Positions 9,666 to 17,761 of a stretch of 64,000 nt of DNA are shown one piece after another. Location: assembly GCF_003987495.1 (NCBI RefSeq), contig NZ_NGJU01000001.1, positions 124,001 to 188,000 on the forward strand, in the 5' to 3' direction. Origin of the DNA: Vagococcus salmoninarum (GTDB taxonomy: Bacteria > Bacillota > Bacilli > Lactobacillales > Vagococcaceae). Under the pieces are notes generated by a model, which had not been told where the DNA came from, ran no database searches, and saw only the letters and a program-made list of their open reading frames with translations. The position numbers were made by a program, and so were the translations under genes. Position 1 is the stretch's first letter, and the number at the start of each line of letters is the position of its first letter.

Positions 9666-10307
9666 TTATTTTTTTAGTTGTTCAATTACAGCAGGTAAGT
9701 CTTGGCCTTGAGTAATAGCTGAAATCACAGCTAAGCCAGGCACTTTTTGGCGATCGATTCCCTGACTATTACTTAAAGTTAAGCCGCCAATACCGACAAC
9801 TGGTTTTCGTGCAAAGTCAGCTAAATCATGAAGTTGCTGAATGCCTAAAGGAGACTGGGCATCACTTTTAGAGCTAGTGGCAAAGACTGGGCCAATGCCG
9901 TAGTAGCTTAGCTCAGGTAGGCGATTAGCAGCGATGACTTCCCGTAAAGAATGACAAGAAAGGCCAATCAACATTTCCTTTGGTACTGTGGCGATCACTT
10001 CAGCAATGTTTAAGTCTCCTTGACCAACATGAATCCCATCAGCTTGAAGTGTCAGAGCTAAGTCCACATCATCATTAATGATGAAAGGCACAGCATGAGC
10101 GTGACAAATCCTTTGAAGTCGACGAGCCATGGCCTCAATCTCTTGAGGTTCTTGTAAACTCTTGGCGCCTTTTTCCCGGTACTGAAAGATCGTGATGCCA
10201 GCCTTGATTCCTTGAGTTAACAATGTTGGTAAATCTTGGTCATGGCCTAAATCTTGAGTGCCGGCAATAAAATAGACGTCTAAAGCTTTAGCTAATGGCT
10301 TAGTCAT
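9666..10307 (-). CDS. thiE: Thiamine-phosphate synthase
   Basis: A 213-residue TIM-barrel enzyme that joins HMP-PP and thiazole phosphate into thiamine phosphate. Family features: QYREKGAKS for pyrophosphate binding, NDDVDLAL, DGIHVGQGD, and the phosphate-binding GIGGL near the end. The ATG at 10307 (MTKPLAK) overlaps the end of thiD by 8 bases and has AAGG upstream; a longer frame to 10355 lies inside thiD and is unlikely. Last gene of the salvage operon. No thiazole or HMP de novo genes accompany it, so the substrates come from salvage. Confidence 0.93.
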   Translation of the reverse strand: MTKPLAKALDVYFIAGTQDLGHDQDLPTLLTQGIKAGITIFQYREKGAKSLQEPQEIEAMARRLQRICHAHAVPFIINDDVDLALTLQADGIHVGQGDLNIAEVIATVPKEMLIGLSCHSLREVIAANRLPELSYYGIGPVFATSSKSDAQSPLGIQQLHDLADFARKPVVGIGGLTLSNSQGIDRQKVPGLAVISAITQGQDLPAVIEQLKK

Positions 10308-11115
10308 GAGCTTCGACCTTGCCGTATGCCCAATGGTTGACTGGTCCGTGACCATGACCGACAGTAATCGAGTGACTAATTGCTACTTGAATAAAAGCTT
10401 TAGCTGTTTTAATCGCTGCTAAAACGCTCTGGCCTTTGGCTAATTCAGCCGTGATAACTGCCGAAAACGTACAACCGGTTCCGTGAGTCCGTAGGGTGTC
10501 AATTCGGGGACCACTTAACCAGTGACTAGTCCCATCAGCCAGTAAAACAAAGTCGCTAGCCTCTGGTGTCTCTATGCGGTGCCCGCCTTTAATAACGATA
10601 TTTTTCGCCCCTAAGGCTTGGAGCTGGTGAGCGGCGACTTCAATTTCAGTTGGTGTCTTTAAGACGGTACCTAAAATCAGCTCTGCTTCAGGTAAGTTTG
10701 GTGTAATCACTGTGGCAATTGGTATTAAATGACTAATTAGCGAGTCGACAGCAGCTTGGGCTAATAAAGTTGACCCGCCTTTGGCAACCATGACGGGATC
10801 AACAACTAAAGGACCGAAGTCGTGACTCTTTAAAAAGTTAGCAATTAATTGAATGACATCACCATTAGCTAACATACCTGTTTTGACCGCTTTCAAGGCG
10901 AAGTCTGTAGCTAAAGCTTCTAGTTGGGCAGTTATCATATCTAAAGGGACATTGTGAATATCTGTCACTCCTAAGGTATTTTGAGCAGTAATCGCCGTTA
11001 AAACCGAAGTCCCAAAGACTTGGCGTTCTTGAAAGCTTTTTAAATCTGCTTGAATACCAGCCCCGCCACCACTATCTGAGCCAGCAATCGTTAAAGCTTG
11101 AGGGTAATTAAGCAT
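10300..11115 (-). CDS. thiD: Hydroxymethylpyrimidine / phosphomethylpyrimidine kinase
   Basis: A 272-residue ribokinase-fold enzyme that phosphorylates HMP and HMP-P to HMP-PP. The N-terminal TIAGSDSGGGAGIQAD signature, the VDPVMVAKGG segment and the HGTGCTFSA anion hole with catalytic Asp region are all present. The start at 11115 follows GGAGG by 7 bases and overlaps thiM by 8 bases, so translation is coupled. An upstream in-frame start at 11166 lies deep in thiM and is rejected. Supplies the pyrimidine substrate for ThiE. Confidence 0.95.
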   Translation of the reverse strand: MLNYPQALTIAGSDSGGGAGIQADLKSFQERQVFGTSVLTAITAQNTLGVTDIHNVPLDMITAQLEALATDFALKAVKTGMLANGDVIQLIANFLKSHDFGPLVVDPVMVAKGGSTLLAQAAVDSLISHLIPIATVITPNLPEAELILGTVLKTPTEIEVAAHQLQALGAKNIVIKGGHRIETPEASDFVLLADGTSHWLSGPRIDTLRTHGTGCTFSAVITAELAKGQSVLAAIKTAKAFIQVAISHSITVGHGHGPVNHWAYGKVEAHD

Positions 11116-11929
11116 CAGCGTTCCTCCATTCACCACTAGCGAAGTTCTGGACAATGTCTTGATCAATCACCGTAAGTTGATCTAAAAGATTACGGCGGAA
11201 AGAACCTACTGCGCCTTGGCTAAAGGTTTTGACCCCAAGTTGACCTGCTAGACTATAAGTTGTGGCTGCAACAATTAAGGCTGCTAAAGCCTCATCGCTA
11301 TCATGATGATTAACCACACCTAAGTAAGCGCCACAGACACATGAGAGTAAACAACCACTACCGGTCATACTCGTGAAGTAGCTTGTACCGTTATGGTTTA
11401 AGTAAGTTTTGTGACCGTTAGTAATAATATCTGTTTCCCCACTAATTAACACGAGACAGTTGTATTGGCGAGCCACAGTTTCAGCAATTAAACTAAGATC
11501 TGCTGAGCCAACGCCAGCGTCGACCCCTTTGGCTTCCCAAGGAATATTAGCAATACTAGCAAGCTCCCCAGCATTTCCCCGAATTAAGGTTGGTTGAATG
11601 TCAGCAAGTAATTGTTGACAAACTTTTTTACGATAAGCCGTGGCACCAGCCCCAACTGGATCAATTACAACAGGTTTACCGTTACTGTTAGCGGCTTTCC
11701 CAGCTAATAGCATGGCAGACAGTTGTTCGTCGTTGATTGTTCCCATATTTAAAACTAAGGCCGCATTAAAGGTTTGAATTTCTTCAACTTCAGCGACAGT
11801 ATTCGACATAAAAGGGGAAGCCCCTAAGGCTAATAAACCGTTGGCACTGTCATTAGCGACAACTAAATTAGTAATATTGTGGACTAAAGGATTTACTTTT
11901 CGGACTTTTTCGATTAAGGCTAAATTCAT
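11108..11929 (-). CDS. thiM: Hydroxyethylthiazole kinase
   Basis: A 273-residue ribokinase-fold kinase that makes thiazole phosphate from salvaged 5-(2-hydroxyethyl)-4-methylthiazole. Family signatures: VHNITNLVV near the start, LNMGT, VIDPVGAGATAYR, and TGSGCLLS at the nucleotide-binding end. Begins one base after the tenA stop and overlaps thiD. Together with ThiD and ThiE it forms a complete salvage route to thiamine phosphate. Confidence 0.95.
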   Translation of the reverse strand: MNLALIEKVRKVNPLVHNITNLVVANDSANGLLALGASPFMSNTVAEVEEIQTFNAALVLNMGTINDEQLSAMLLAGKAANSNGKPVVIDPVGAGATAYRKKVCQQLLADIQPTLIRGNAGELASIANIPWEAKGVDAGVGSADLSLIAETVARQYNCLVLISGETDIITNGHKTYLNHNGTSYFTSMTGSGCLLSCVCGAYLGVVNHHDSDEALAALIVAATTYSLAGQLGVKTFSQGAVGSFRRNLLDQLTVIDQDIVQNFASGEWRNADA

Positions 11930-11930
11930 C

Positions 11931-12590
11931 TTAGATTCCCCACTTCTCTTGTTGATAAGCCATTTCCCAAAACTGTAATTCTAAGCGACTACTGATGATA
12001 AAGGCTTCTTTCATTTCCGCTTTTTCAGCATCACTCGCTGTTGCTGCGAAATGATTTAACCAGTTAATTTGAATTTGGGTCAATTCTTTAAACTCAGGAC
12101 TATTGTAAGTATCAATCCAACTTTGATAAATCGGGTGAGGGGAACCAACGTCAGCAAAACTTGCGCCTATTTCATCGTACAACCAGTAACAAGGTAACAG
12201 AGCAGCTAAGATTGTCCCTTGGCTACTCGTTTGCAAGTGGCGGTAAATATGACTCGTGTAGTGATAAGCAGTTGGCGCCACAGGCATGGCTTGGTATTCC
12301 TCAGTAGTAATTCCCATATCTTGGAAAAACTGGTTGCGAACACTCACTTCTGACTCTTCTAAACCAGTGGCATTAGCAATTTGAATGGCTTTAAATTCCG
12401 GGTCCGTAGCTTTCTCTGCTAATAAGACATGAGCGTTGCCAAACTGAATTAAGTAGTAACAATCTTGTAGCAAGTAGTACCTAAAAATTTCCTCTGGTAA
12501 GGTTCCGGCAACTAACTCTTGAATAAAAGGATGGTCCTTACTAGCCTGCCAAATTTCAACAGTTGCAGCGTGTAATTCTTCTGAAAACAT
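11931..12590 (-). CDS. tenA: Aminopyrimidine aminohydrolase / thiaminase II
   Basis: A 219-residue all-helical TenA-family protein. In salvage it hydrolyses degraded thiamine pyrimidines to HMP. Visible family features are FRYYLLQD with its Asp, a cysteine in LLPCYWLY as expected for the nucleophile, and a C-terminal ELQFWEMAY segment carrying the catalytic Glu. The ATG at 12590 follows GGAGGAAG at normal spacing and is preferred over one 15 bases upstream. First gene of the operon, just below the riboswitch, so its HMP product feeds ThiD. Confidence 0.93.
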   Translation of the reverse strand: MFSEELHAATVEIWQASKDHPFIQELVAGTLPEEIFRYYLLQDCYYLIQFGNAHVLLAEKATDPEFKAIQIANATGLEESEVSVRNQFFQDMGITTEEYQAMPVAPTAYHYTSHIYRHLQTSSQGTILAALLPCYWLYDEIGASFADVGSPHPIYQSWIDTYNSPEFKELTQIQINWLNHFAATASDAEKAEMKEAFIISSRLELQFWEMAYQQEKWGI

Positions 12591-12637
12591 CTGATCTTCC
12601 TCCATTATATTAGATTGTTACTAGCTGTGATTTAAAC

Positions 12638-12671
12638 AAAAAAAGCCATCTCCTCTTAATTAGGACATGGC
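12638..12671 (-). terminator. Riboswitch-controlled terminator before tenA
   Basis: On the minus strand GCCATGTCC and GGAGATGGC (arms 12663-12671 and 12645-12653, one mismatch) form a stem followed by seven T. It lies between the TPP aptamer and tenA, so it is the likely expression platform: TPP bound, terminator forms, operon off. Confidence 0.82.
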
Positions 12672-12738
12672 GTTAAAAGTTTAGTTTGAAAAAAGTTAGA
12701 GTCCCCCAGAATAACGAGAGTTTGCCCCTAAAATTTTG

Positions 12739-12821
12739 TCAACTTCCCTACGCAAGCACTAACTTACAGGTTCAAAGGGTCTGCGGTTTCGCATCTCAGT
12801 CTCTTTTGCAAGACACCCCTA
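12739..12821 (-). ncRNA. TPP riboswitch (THI element)
   Basis: Read on the minus strand, the sequence holds the conserved blocks in order: GGGGTG, CTGAGATG, ACCC, TTTGAACCTG, and GCTTGCGTAGGGAAGTTG (split by short variable parts). These are the diagnostic thiM-box elements that bind thiamine pyrophosphate. It sits upstream of tenA-thiM-thiD-thiE with a terminator in between. Boundaries are approximate. Confidence 0.95.
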
Positions 12822-13089
12822 GTAACAAAGTTATTGTAACATACTCTGGCTAAGATGAAAGGAAAAAGCTTTATTAGTTTAATAATTCTAATCAGCCAGG
12901 GCTATTTATCTGCAATTTTCTGTCTAAAGAAAATAAGAGGCTAAAAGATAAAAAAGGAGCAAGGCGGTGATTATTAGAGGAAGATGAGAATACGTACTAG
13001 TATTTCCGGAAAAAGTTTGTGAATAAAAACGTCTGTAACCTATGGTAATTCAAGAGTTTCTGTGGAAAAAAATAATTCAATGATAAATA
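12822..13089. other. Divergent intergenic region, no gene seen
   Basis: Between the riboswitch and the catabolic cluster promoter. The end near 12830-12850 probably carries the minus-strand promoter of the thiamine operon (TACAAT read on the minus strand). The rest is AT-rich with only very short open frames and no clear structure. Confidence 0.5.
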
Positions 13090-13104
13090 ATGTAAGCGCA
13101 ATCA
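13090..13104 (+). promoter_or_regulatory. cre site (CcpA operator)
   Basis: ATGTAAGCGCAATCA matches the consensus WTGNAANCGNWNNCW at every position. It ends 9 bases upstream of the -35 of the catabolic cluster promoter. CcpA control by carbon supply is inferred; upstream placement could mean either activation or repression. Confidence 0.8.
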
Positions 13105-13113
13105 ATATTGTTC

Positions 13114-13142
13114 TTGACAGTTTGCCGAAAGTTTCGTACATT
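13114..13142 (+). promoter_or_regulatory. Promoter of the catabolic cluster
   Basis: A perfect -35 TTGACA (13114-13119) and a -10 TACATT (13137-13142) with a 17-base spacer, so transcription should start near 13149, about 70 bases before the first gene. Confidence 0.8.
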
Positions 13143-13153
13143 AGATGTGTCAG

Positions 13154-13184
13154 GTGAACCGTGATTCACATGAATTACCATTCA
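13154..13184 (+). promoter_or_regulatory. Double inverted repeat, probable TetR-family operator
   Basis: Two adjacent dyads share TTCA/TGAA half-sites: GTGAA-N6-TTCAC at 13154-13169 and TGAAT-N4-ATTCA at 13171-13184. They lie just downstream of the predicted transcription start, where a repressor would block. The TetR-family gene within this cluster (22669-23259) is the obvious candidate; the link is inferred. Confidence 0.6.
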
Positions 13185-13220
13185 CGATAAAATAAATCAC
13201 AAAGAAAAGGAAGTGCAAAA

Positions 13221-13943
13221 ATGAAACGTTTAGCAGGCAAGGTAGCAGTAATTACAGGTGGTGCTCGAGGATTAGGACAAGCAATGGCAGAATTATTTGC
13301 AGAGGAAGGGGCACAAGTTATTGCCTTAGATTTAGAACCATTAACATACAGTAAAGAAAACGTTGTTTATAAAGAATTAAATGTAAGCGATGCCAAAAAG
13401 TGTCAGGCAGTCTATCAAGAGATTATATCAGAATATCAAAAGATTGATATTTTAGTAAACAATGCAGGGATAACTAGAGATTCCTTAACACGAAAAATGA
13501 CAGATGAACAATGGAACTTAGTAATGGACGTTAACTTGAAAGGCGTATTCAATATTACTCGTCATATCGGACCGCAAATGGCAGAAAAAGGCAGTGGCTC
13601 GATCGTTAACATATCTTCAGTTGTAGGGACTTTCGGAAACATTGGTCAAGCCAACTATGCGGCTACAAAAGGCGCTGTTGTCGCTTTAGGCAAGACTTGG
13701 GCCAAAGAATTTGCCATGAAAGGTGCCGATGTACGAGTCAATACGATTGCTCCAGGTTACACAATGACCGACATACTGAAAACAGTTCCTGAAGAATTAC
13801 TCAATAAATTTGCAAGTTTAACAATGCTAAATCGCTTAGGGGAGCCTGAAGAAATAGCTAAAGCGGCTTTATTTTTAGCAAGTGACGAGGCATCTTATAT
13901 TACGGGACAATGTATTGGCGTTGATGGAGGGATGAGACTTTAA
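13221..13943 (+). CDS. Short-chain dehydrogenase, 3-oxoacyl/3-hydroxyacyl reductase type (FabG/PhaB-like)
   Basis: A 240-residue classical SDR. It has the nucleotide motif TGGARGLG (12-19), NNAG, and the catalytic YxxxK at Tyr146/Lys150, with a serine before it. Closest in appearance to 3-oxoacyl-ACP reductase FabG and acetoacetyl-CoA reductase. It is not in a fatty-acid synthesis operon. First gene behind the cre/TetR-type promoter, with hydrolases, a CoA-transferase and a thiolase downstream, it more likely oxidises a 3-hydroxyacyl-CoA (or 3-hydroxy acid) to the 3-keto form. Ends in a 1-base overlap with the next gene. Substrate not proven. Confidence 0.8.
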   Translation: MKRLAGKVAVITGGARGLGQAMAELFAEEGAQVIALDLEPLTYSKENVVYKELNVSDAKKCQAVYQEIISEYQKIDILVNNAGITRDSLTRKMTDEQWNLVMDVNLKGVFNITRHIGPQMAEKGSGSIVNISSVVGTFGNIGQANYAATKGAVVALGKTWAKEFAMKGADVRVNTIAPGYTMTDILKTVPEELLNKFASLTMLNRLGEPEEIAKAALFLASDEASYITGQCIGVDGGMRL

Positions 13944-14848
13944 TGAAAAATTATCTAGTTGAAAGTGTGACCCTTGAGAATGGTGAAATCATTGCTTACC
14001 GACAAACTGGAAAAAAATCAAAGACTCTTATTTTAATCCATGGAAATATGAGCTCATCAGTCCATTTTCAAACATTAATGACGGAATTAGAGGCAGAATT
14101 TCATGTAGTGGCAGTTGATTTGTCAGGTTTTGGCGATAGCGCTTATCGACACCCTAAAAAGCGTCTAGCCCTTTATGCTAGTGAAGTAGCAGAAGTAATT
14201 AGTAAATTGCAATTAAATAAAGTTGCTGTCTTAGGTTGGTCTACAGGTGGCGGGGTGGCACTAGAATTAGCCGTTCAACTGCCAGAAAAAATCAGCCAAG
14301 TGTACTTATTAGATTCAGTCGGTGTCAAAGGGTTTGAAATGTATCAAAAAGACGAGGGACTGCAACCAATCTTCACTCAACGCTTAAAGACAGAAGAAGA
14401 GATTGCTGCCGATCCAGTTCAAGTTTTACCTATTTTGAAAGCCTATGAAAAGAAAGACACAGAGTTTATTAAGTTAGTTTGGAATAGCAGTATTTATTTA
14501 GACAAGCAGCCGCCGCTAGCAGAGTATGAGCTTTATTTAGAAGCCATTTTAAAACAGCGTAATTTAGTTGATATCGACTTAGCCCTCGTCCATTTTAATA
14601 TAACAAATGAAAGTAATGGCGTGGCTCCTGGTAGTAATCATTTAGCTAAAATAAAATGCCCAGTAACAATTTTTCATGGCGAAAAAAATTTAATTGTTCC
14701 TTTGGCAGAAGCGGAAGCAACTAAAAAATTACTAGGGGAGCAAGCAGAACTAATTGTATTTCCTCAAGGTGGACATAGTTTAGTAACCGATGATTTGCAA
14801 GGCCTAGGGCAAAAAATACGGGAAACATATGGTAAAGGAGCAGTGTGA
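13943..14848 (+). CDS. Alpha/beta-hydrolase (ester or C-C bond hydrolase)
   Basis: A 301-residue alpha/beta-hydrolase-fold protein. It shows an HGNMSSS oxyanion-type loop, the nucleophile elbow GWSTGG, and a final His in GGHS, with an acid candidate in the FHGEKNLIVP segment. No signal peptide, so it acts in the cytoplasm. The start codon overlaps the stop of the SDR gene (TAATG), showing coupled translation. In this cluster it could cleave an imported ester, a hydroxyacid oligomer or a beta-diketone. The exact substrate cannot be read from sequence. Confidence 0.75.
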   Translation: MKNYLVESVTLENGEIIAYRQTGKKSKTLILIHGNMSSSVHFQTLMTELEAEFHVVAVDLSGFGDSAYRHPKKRLALYASEVAEVISKLQLNKVAVLGWSTGGGVALELAVQLPEKISQVYLLDSVGVKGFEMYQKDEGLQPIFTQRLKTEEEIAADPVQVLPILKAYEKKDTEFIKLVWNSSIYLDKQPPLAEYELYLEAILKQRNLVDIDLALVHFNITNESNGVAPGSNHLAKIKCPVTIFHGEKNLIVPLAEAEATKKLLGEQAELIVFPQGGHSLVTDDLQGLGQKIRETYGKGAV

Positions 14849-14849
14849 G

Positions 14850-15866
14850 ATGACAAATGTTGGAATTGCAGGAATAGGAATTTACTTACCAGAAGGAACC
14901 ATGAGTGCTAAAGAAATTTCTGAACGAACAAAAGGTCAGTGGTCAGAAGAGGCAATTATTGAAAAGTTAGGTATCAATGAAAAATACATTCCAGGAAAAA
15001 ATGACGGTACGCAAGAGATGGGTGCCAAAGCAGCCAAAAATTTGTTAGAGACAGAGCAAATTGACCCACTAAGTATCGATGTGATTTTATGTTTTGGCGA
15101 AGAGTATAAAGAGTATCCACTAACAACATCAGCTCTGTACATTCAAGATTACATTGGTGCGACTAACGCATGGGGAATAGACATTCAAAATAGATGTTGC
15201 ACTACCGTGACAGCCATGAAAATGGCCAAAGATATGTTAGTTGCCGATGACAAAATTACGTCAATCTTAATTTGTGGTGGCTATCGGAACGGTGATTTAA
15301 TTGATTATACCGATTCAAATTCTTCAATGATGTTTGATCTTTCCGCTGGTGGTGGGGCTATCTTATTAAAGAAAAACCATCATGAAAATTTATTACTTGG
15401 CTCTCACATCATTAGTGATGGGTCATTGGCTCGGACGGCTGGTGTTGAAATTGGGGGAATCGCAAACCCGATCACAGCAAGTAACATTGAAGCGGCTAAA
15501 CATTCATTAAAACTGATGGAACCGCAAAAAATGAAACAAAGACTTAACGAAGTATCAATGACTAACTGGTATAACTGTATTGATCAGGCATTAGCAGACA
15601 GTGAGCTTGAACGGTCAAATATTGACTATTTAAATATTTTACACATGAAACGTTCAGGCCATTTAAGCATGTTAGCTGAATTCAATTTGACAGAAGCGCA
15701 ATCAGTATATTTAGAAGACTATGGTCATTTAGGACAAATTGATCAGATTTTATCGTTAAAACTCGGCTTAGAGCAAGGTAAAATCTCAGAGGGGACGGTT
15801 ATTTGTTCAGTAGCCGCAGGCATTGGTTATGTCTGGGCAGCAAATATTATAAGGTGGGGGAAGTAG
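14850..15866 (+). CDS. KAS III / thiolase-superfamily protein with altered active site
   Basis: A 338-residue protein with the overall pattern of 3-oxoacyl-ACP synthase III. The nucleophile is Cys116 (in NRCCT, followed by a second Cys117) and His265 lies in LHMKR, where canonical enzymes have HQAN. The usual catalytic Asn of the GNTS motif is replaced by His293 in YGHLGQ. The C-terminal glycine loop (AAGIGYVWA) is kept. It is therefore unlikely to be the housekeeping FabH and may catalyse a different acyl transfer, condensation or cleavage. The ATG at 14850 follows AAAGGAG by 9 bases. Placed between a hydrolase and the importer. Confidence 0.7.
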   Translation: MTNVGIAGIGIYLPEGTMSAKEISERTKGQWSEEAIIEKLGINEKYIPGKNDGTQEMGAKAAKNLLETEQIDPLSIDVILCFGEEYKEYPLTTSALYIQDYIGATNAWGIDIQNRCCTTVTAMKMAKDMLVADDKITSILICGGYRNGDLIDYTDSNSSMMFDLSAGGGAILLKKNHHENLLLGSHIISDGSLARTAGVEIGGIANPITASNIEAAKHSLKLMEPQKMKQRLNEVSMTNWYNCIDQALADSELERSNIDYLNILHMKRSGHLSMLAEFNLTEAQSVYLEDYGHLGQIDQILSLKLGLEQGKISEGTVICSVAAGIGYVWAANIIRWGK

Positions 15867-16748
15867 ATGAGTGAACTAATAGGGATTATTTTAAGAAGTA
15901 TTGAATATGGTAGTTTCTACGCATTATCAGCGCTCAGTATTATTTTAGTTTATAAAACCTCTTATACAACGAACTTTGCTCAAGCTACTTTAGGGATGTT
16001 TAATACATATTTAGTAGCAACTATTATTCATAAGTTTGGCTGGAGTTTATACGCCGCTTTACCAATCGGGATTCTAAGTTCAATTGTCATCGGTATCTTG
16101 ATAGACGTCTTAATTATAAGACGAGCCAAAGATGCTAGTCCTGTTTCCAAACAAATTATTACGCTAGGATTAATTTCAGTCTTTCTAGGTATTGCCCCAT
16201 TGATTTTCGGTGTTTATAACTTAAATATGCCGCAATTTATTAGTAAAGGTAAGTTATCAGTCTTAGGTGCCACGATCTCTTATAACGCTCTTTTTAATAT
16301 TATTTTAGGGATGACTGTTATGATTGGGATGTTTACGATTATTCAACGGACGAAACTGGGGCTAGCGATTCGAACGACAGCTTCCAATCCAGTAACAGCG
16401 AGATTGATGGGTGTTCCTACGAAAACAATAACAATGTTAGCTTGGTCAGTAGCAGGAGTCTTATCACTATTAAGTGGTGTGATGACTGCCCCTTATTCAT
16501 CAGTTTCTTTAACTTTTATGAATGATGTCCAAATAACCGCCTTTTTGGCAGCCGTTGTAGGAGGTTTTTCAAGCTTTCATGGGCCAGTTATCTGCGCTTA
16601 CTTTATATCGATTGCCATGAATTTATTACAAGTGTATTTACCAGCCGGAACAGTTTGGGGTAAACCAATTTTGTATATTATTTTATTATTAGTAATGTAC
16701 TTTAAGCCCTACGGTGTTTTTGGAACTAAGATTGTGAAGAAGGTGTAG
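15867..16748 (+). CDS. ABC importer permease, LivH type
   Basis: A 293-residue integral membrane protein with about eight hydrophobic helices and the LivH-family look: an early GS-FYALSALS segment and a TASNPVTARLMGV cytoplasmic loop for ATPase contact. Starts immediately after the KAS III-like stop. It pairs with the LivM-type permease next to it. Liv-type importers carry branched amino acids, but relatives also carry amides, urea and short or aromatic acids. Given its neighbours, a small organic acid or ester is as likely as leucine. The substrate is not decided by sequence. Confidence 0.88.
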   Translation: MSELIGIILRSIEYGSFYALSALSIILVYKTSYTTNFAQATLGMFNTYLVATIIHKFGWSLYAALPIGILSSIVIGILIDVLIIRRAKDASPVSKQIITLGLISVFLGIAPLIFGVYNLNMPQFISKGKLSVLGATISYNALFNIILGMTVMIGMFTIIQRTKLGLAIRTTASNPVTARLMGVPTKTITMLAWSVAGVLSLLSGVMTAPYSSVSLTFMNDVQITAFLAAVVGGFSSFHGPVICAYFISIAMNLLQVYLPAGTVWGKPILYIILLLVMYFKPYGVFGTKIVKKV

Positions 16749-16750
16749 GA

Positions 16751-17761
16751 ATGAAAACAAACTTATTTAAAAACGCATATCTTCAATATCTATTTTTAGG
16801 ATTAGTACTGGCGACAATGCCCTTTCTTTCAAATTTAGGAGTAATTAAAGCAAGTGCAGTCACAGTTGTTGGGACGACGATTATTTATGCAATTGCTTCC
16901 TTAGGTTTAAACGTCTTGTTAGGTTATTCTGGGTTGGTTTCCTTAGGAACTGCCGGCTTTATGGGCTTAGCAGCGTACATCTCGGCTTATGTGACGAAAG
17001 ACATGGGCTTACCTTTTGAAGTTGCTGTCTTGTTGGCAATTGTCTTGCCAACCGCCTTAGGTTTGATTGTCGGTGTCTTATCATTAAAATTTGAAGGAAT
17101 CTACTTAGGGATTGCGACACTAGTCGTGGCAGAAGTTTTACGAGAAATCTTTATAAATTTTGATAAATTTACGAAAGGTGCTTCAGGAGCCTCGGCTTCG
17201 CGACCGGTCTTGCTAGGAGCCTTTGCGCTAACTCGTGATCAAACCTATTTACTGATTGTTGCAGTGATGGTCGTAATCTTCATCTTGATTCACAACTTAA
17301 TGAAAGGTCATTTAGGCCGAGCGTTAAATGCTATGAGAGGGTCAGAATCCGCAGCACAAGCTATGGGCATTAATATATTTACGTATCGCTTAATTGCTTT
17401 TGGCATTGCCACCGCCTTAGCTTCAGTCGCTGGCGTCTTATATGTTCACTATATTGGCTTAGCTTATCCAAGTACTTGGACGTTGAACTTGTCCTTAGAC
17501 TTCATGGCGATTATTGTCATTGGCGGCTTTCGCTCAATCTACGGCACGTTAATTGGTTCTTTTGTTATTTACGGTATGACTGAAATTTTATTGAAACCAA
17601 TACCAATCTTAGCTGAGATTAGTCCGATTTTTAAAGGGATTTTAATTATTCTCTTTATTTTATACTACCCGAATGGCTTGGCGCATATTAAATATGACAT
17701 TCAAAATTTCTTAGCTAGACGAAAAGAAAAGAAGGAGGTTGTCGCTGATGTCAGAAAATAA
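16751..17761 (+). CDS. ABC importer permease, LivM type
   Basis: A 336-residue membrane protein of the LivM family, with about nine to ten hydrophobic segments. GLNVLLGYSGLVSLG near the start and the MRGSESAAQAMGIN cytoplasmic loop are typical. Starts 3 bases after the LivH-type gene and its end overlaps the next ATPase gene by 14 bases. Together the two permeases form the membrane channel of the cluster's importer. A basic C-terminal tail faces the cytoplasm. Confidence 0.88.
   Translation: MKTNLFKNAYLQYLFLGLVLATMPFLSNLGVIKASAVTVVGTTIIYAIASLGLNVLLGYSGLVSLGTAGFMGLAAYISAYVTKDMGLPFEVAVLLAIVLPTALGLIVGVLSLKFEGIYLGIATLVVAEVLREIFINFDKFTKGASGASASRPVLLGAFALTRDQTYLLIVAVMVVIFILIHNLMKGHLGRALNAMRGSESAAQAMGINIFTYRLIAFGIATALASVAGVLYVHYIGLAYPSTWTLNLSLDFMAIIVIGGFRSIYGTLIGSFVIYGMTEILLKPIPILAEISPIFKGILIILFILYYPNGLAHIKYDIQNFLARRKEKKEVVADVRK

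Noticed and set aside
10300-11166. Longer thiD start at 11166
   Set aside because: It would overlap thiM by 59 bases; the start at 11115 has GGAGG at correct spacing.
13221-13943. SDR as the housekeeping fabG
   Set aside because: No other fatty-acid synthesis genes adjoin it, and the promoter has cre and TetR-type sites.
14850-15866. KAS III-like protein as the housekeeping fabH
   Set aside because: The HQAN and GNTS motifs are altered and the neighbours are catabolic.
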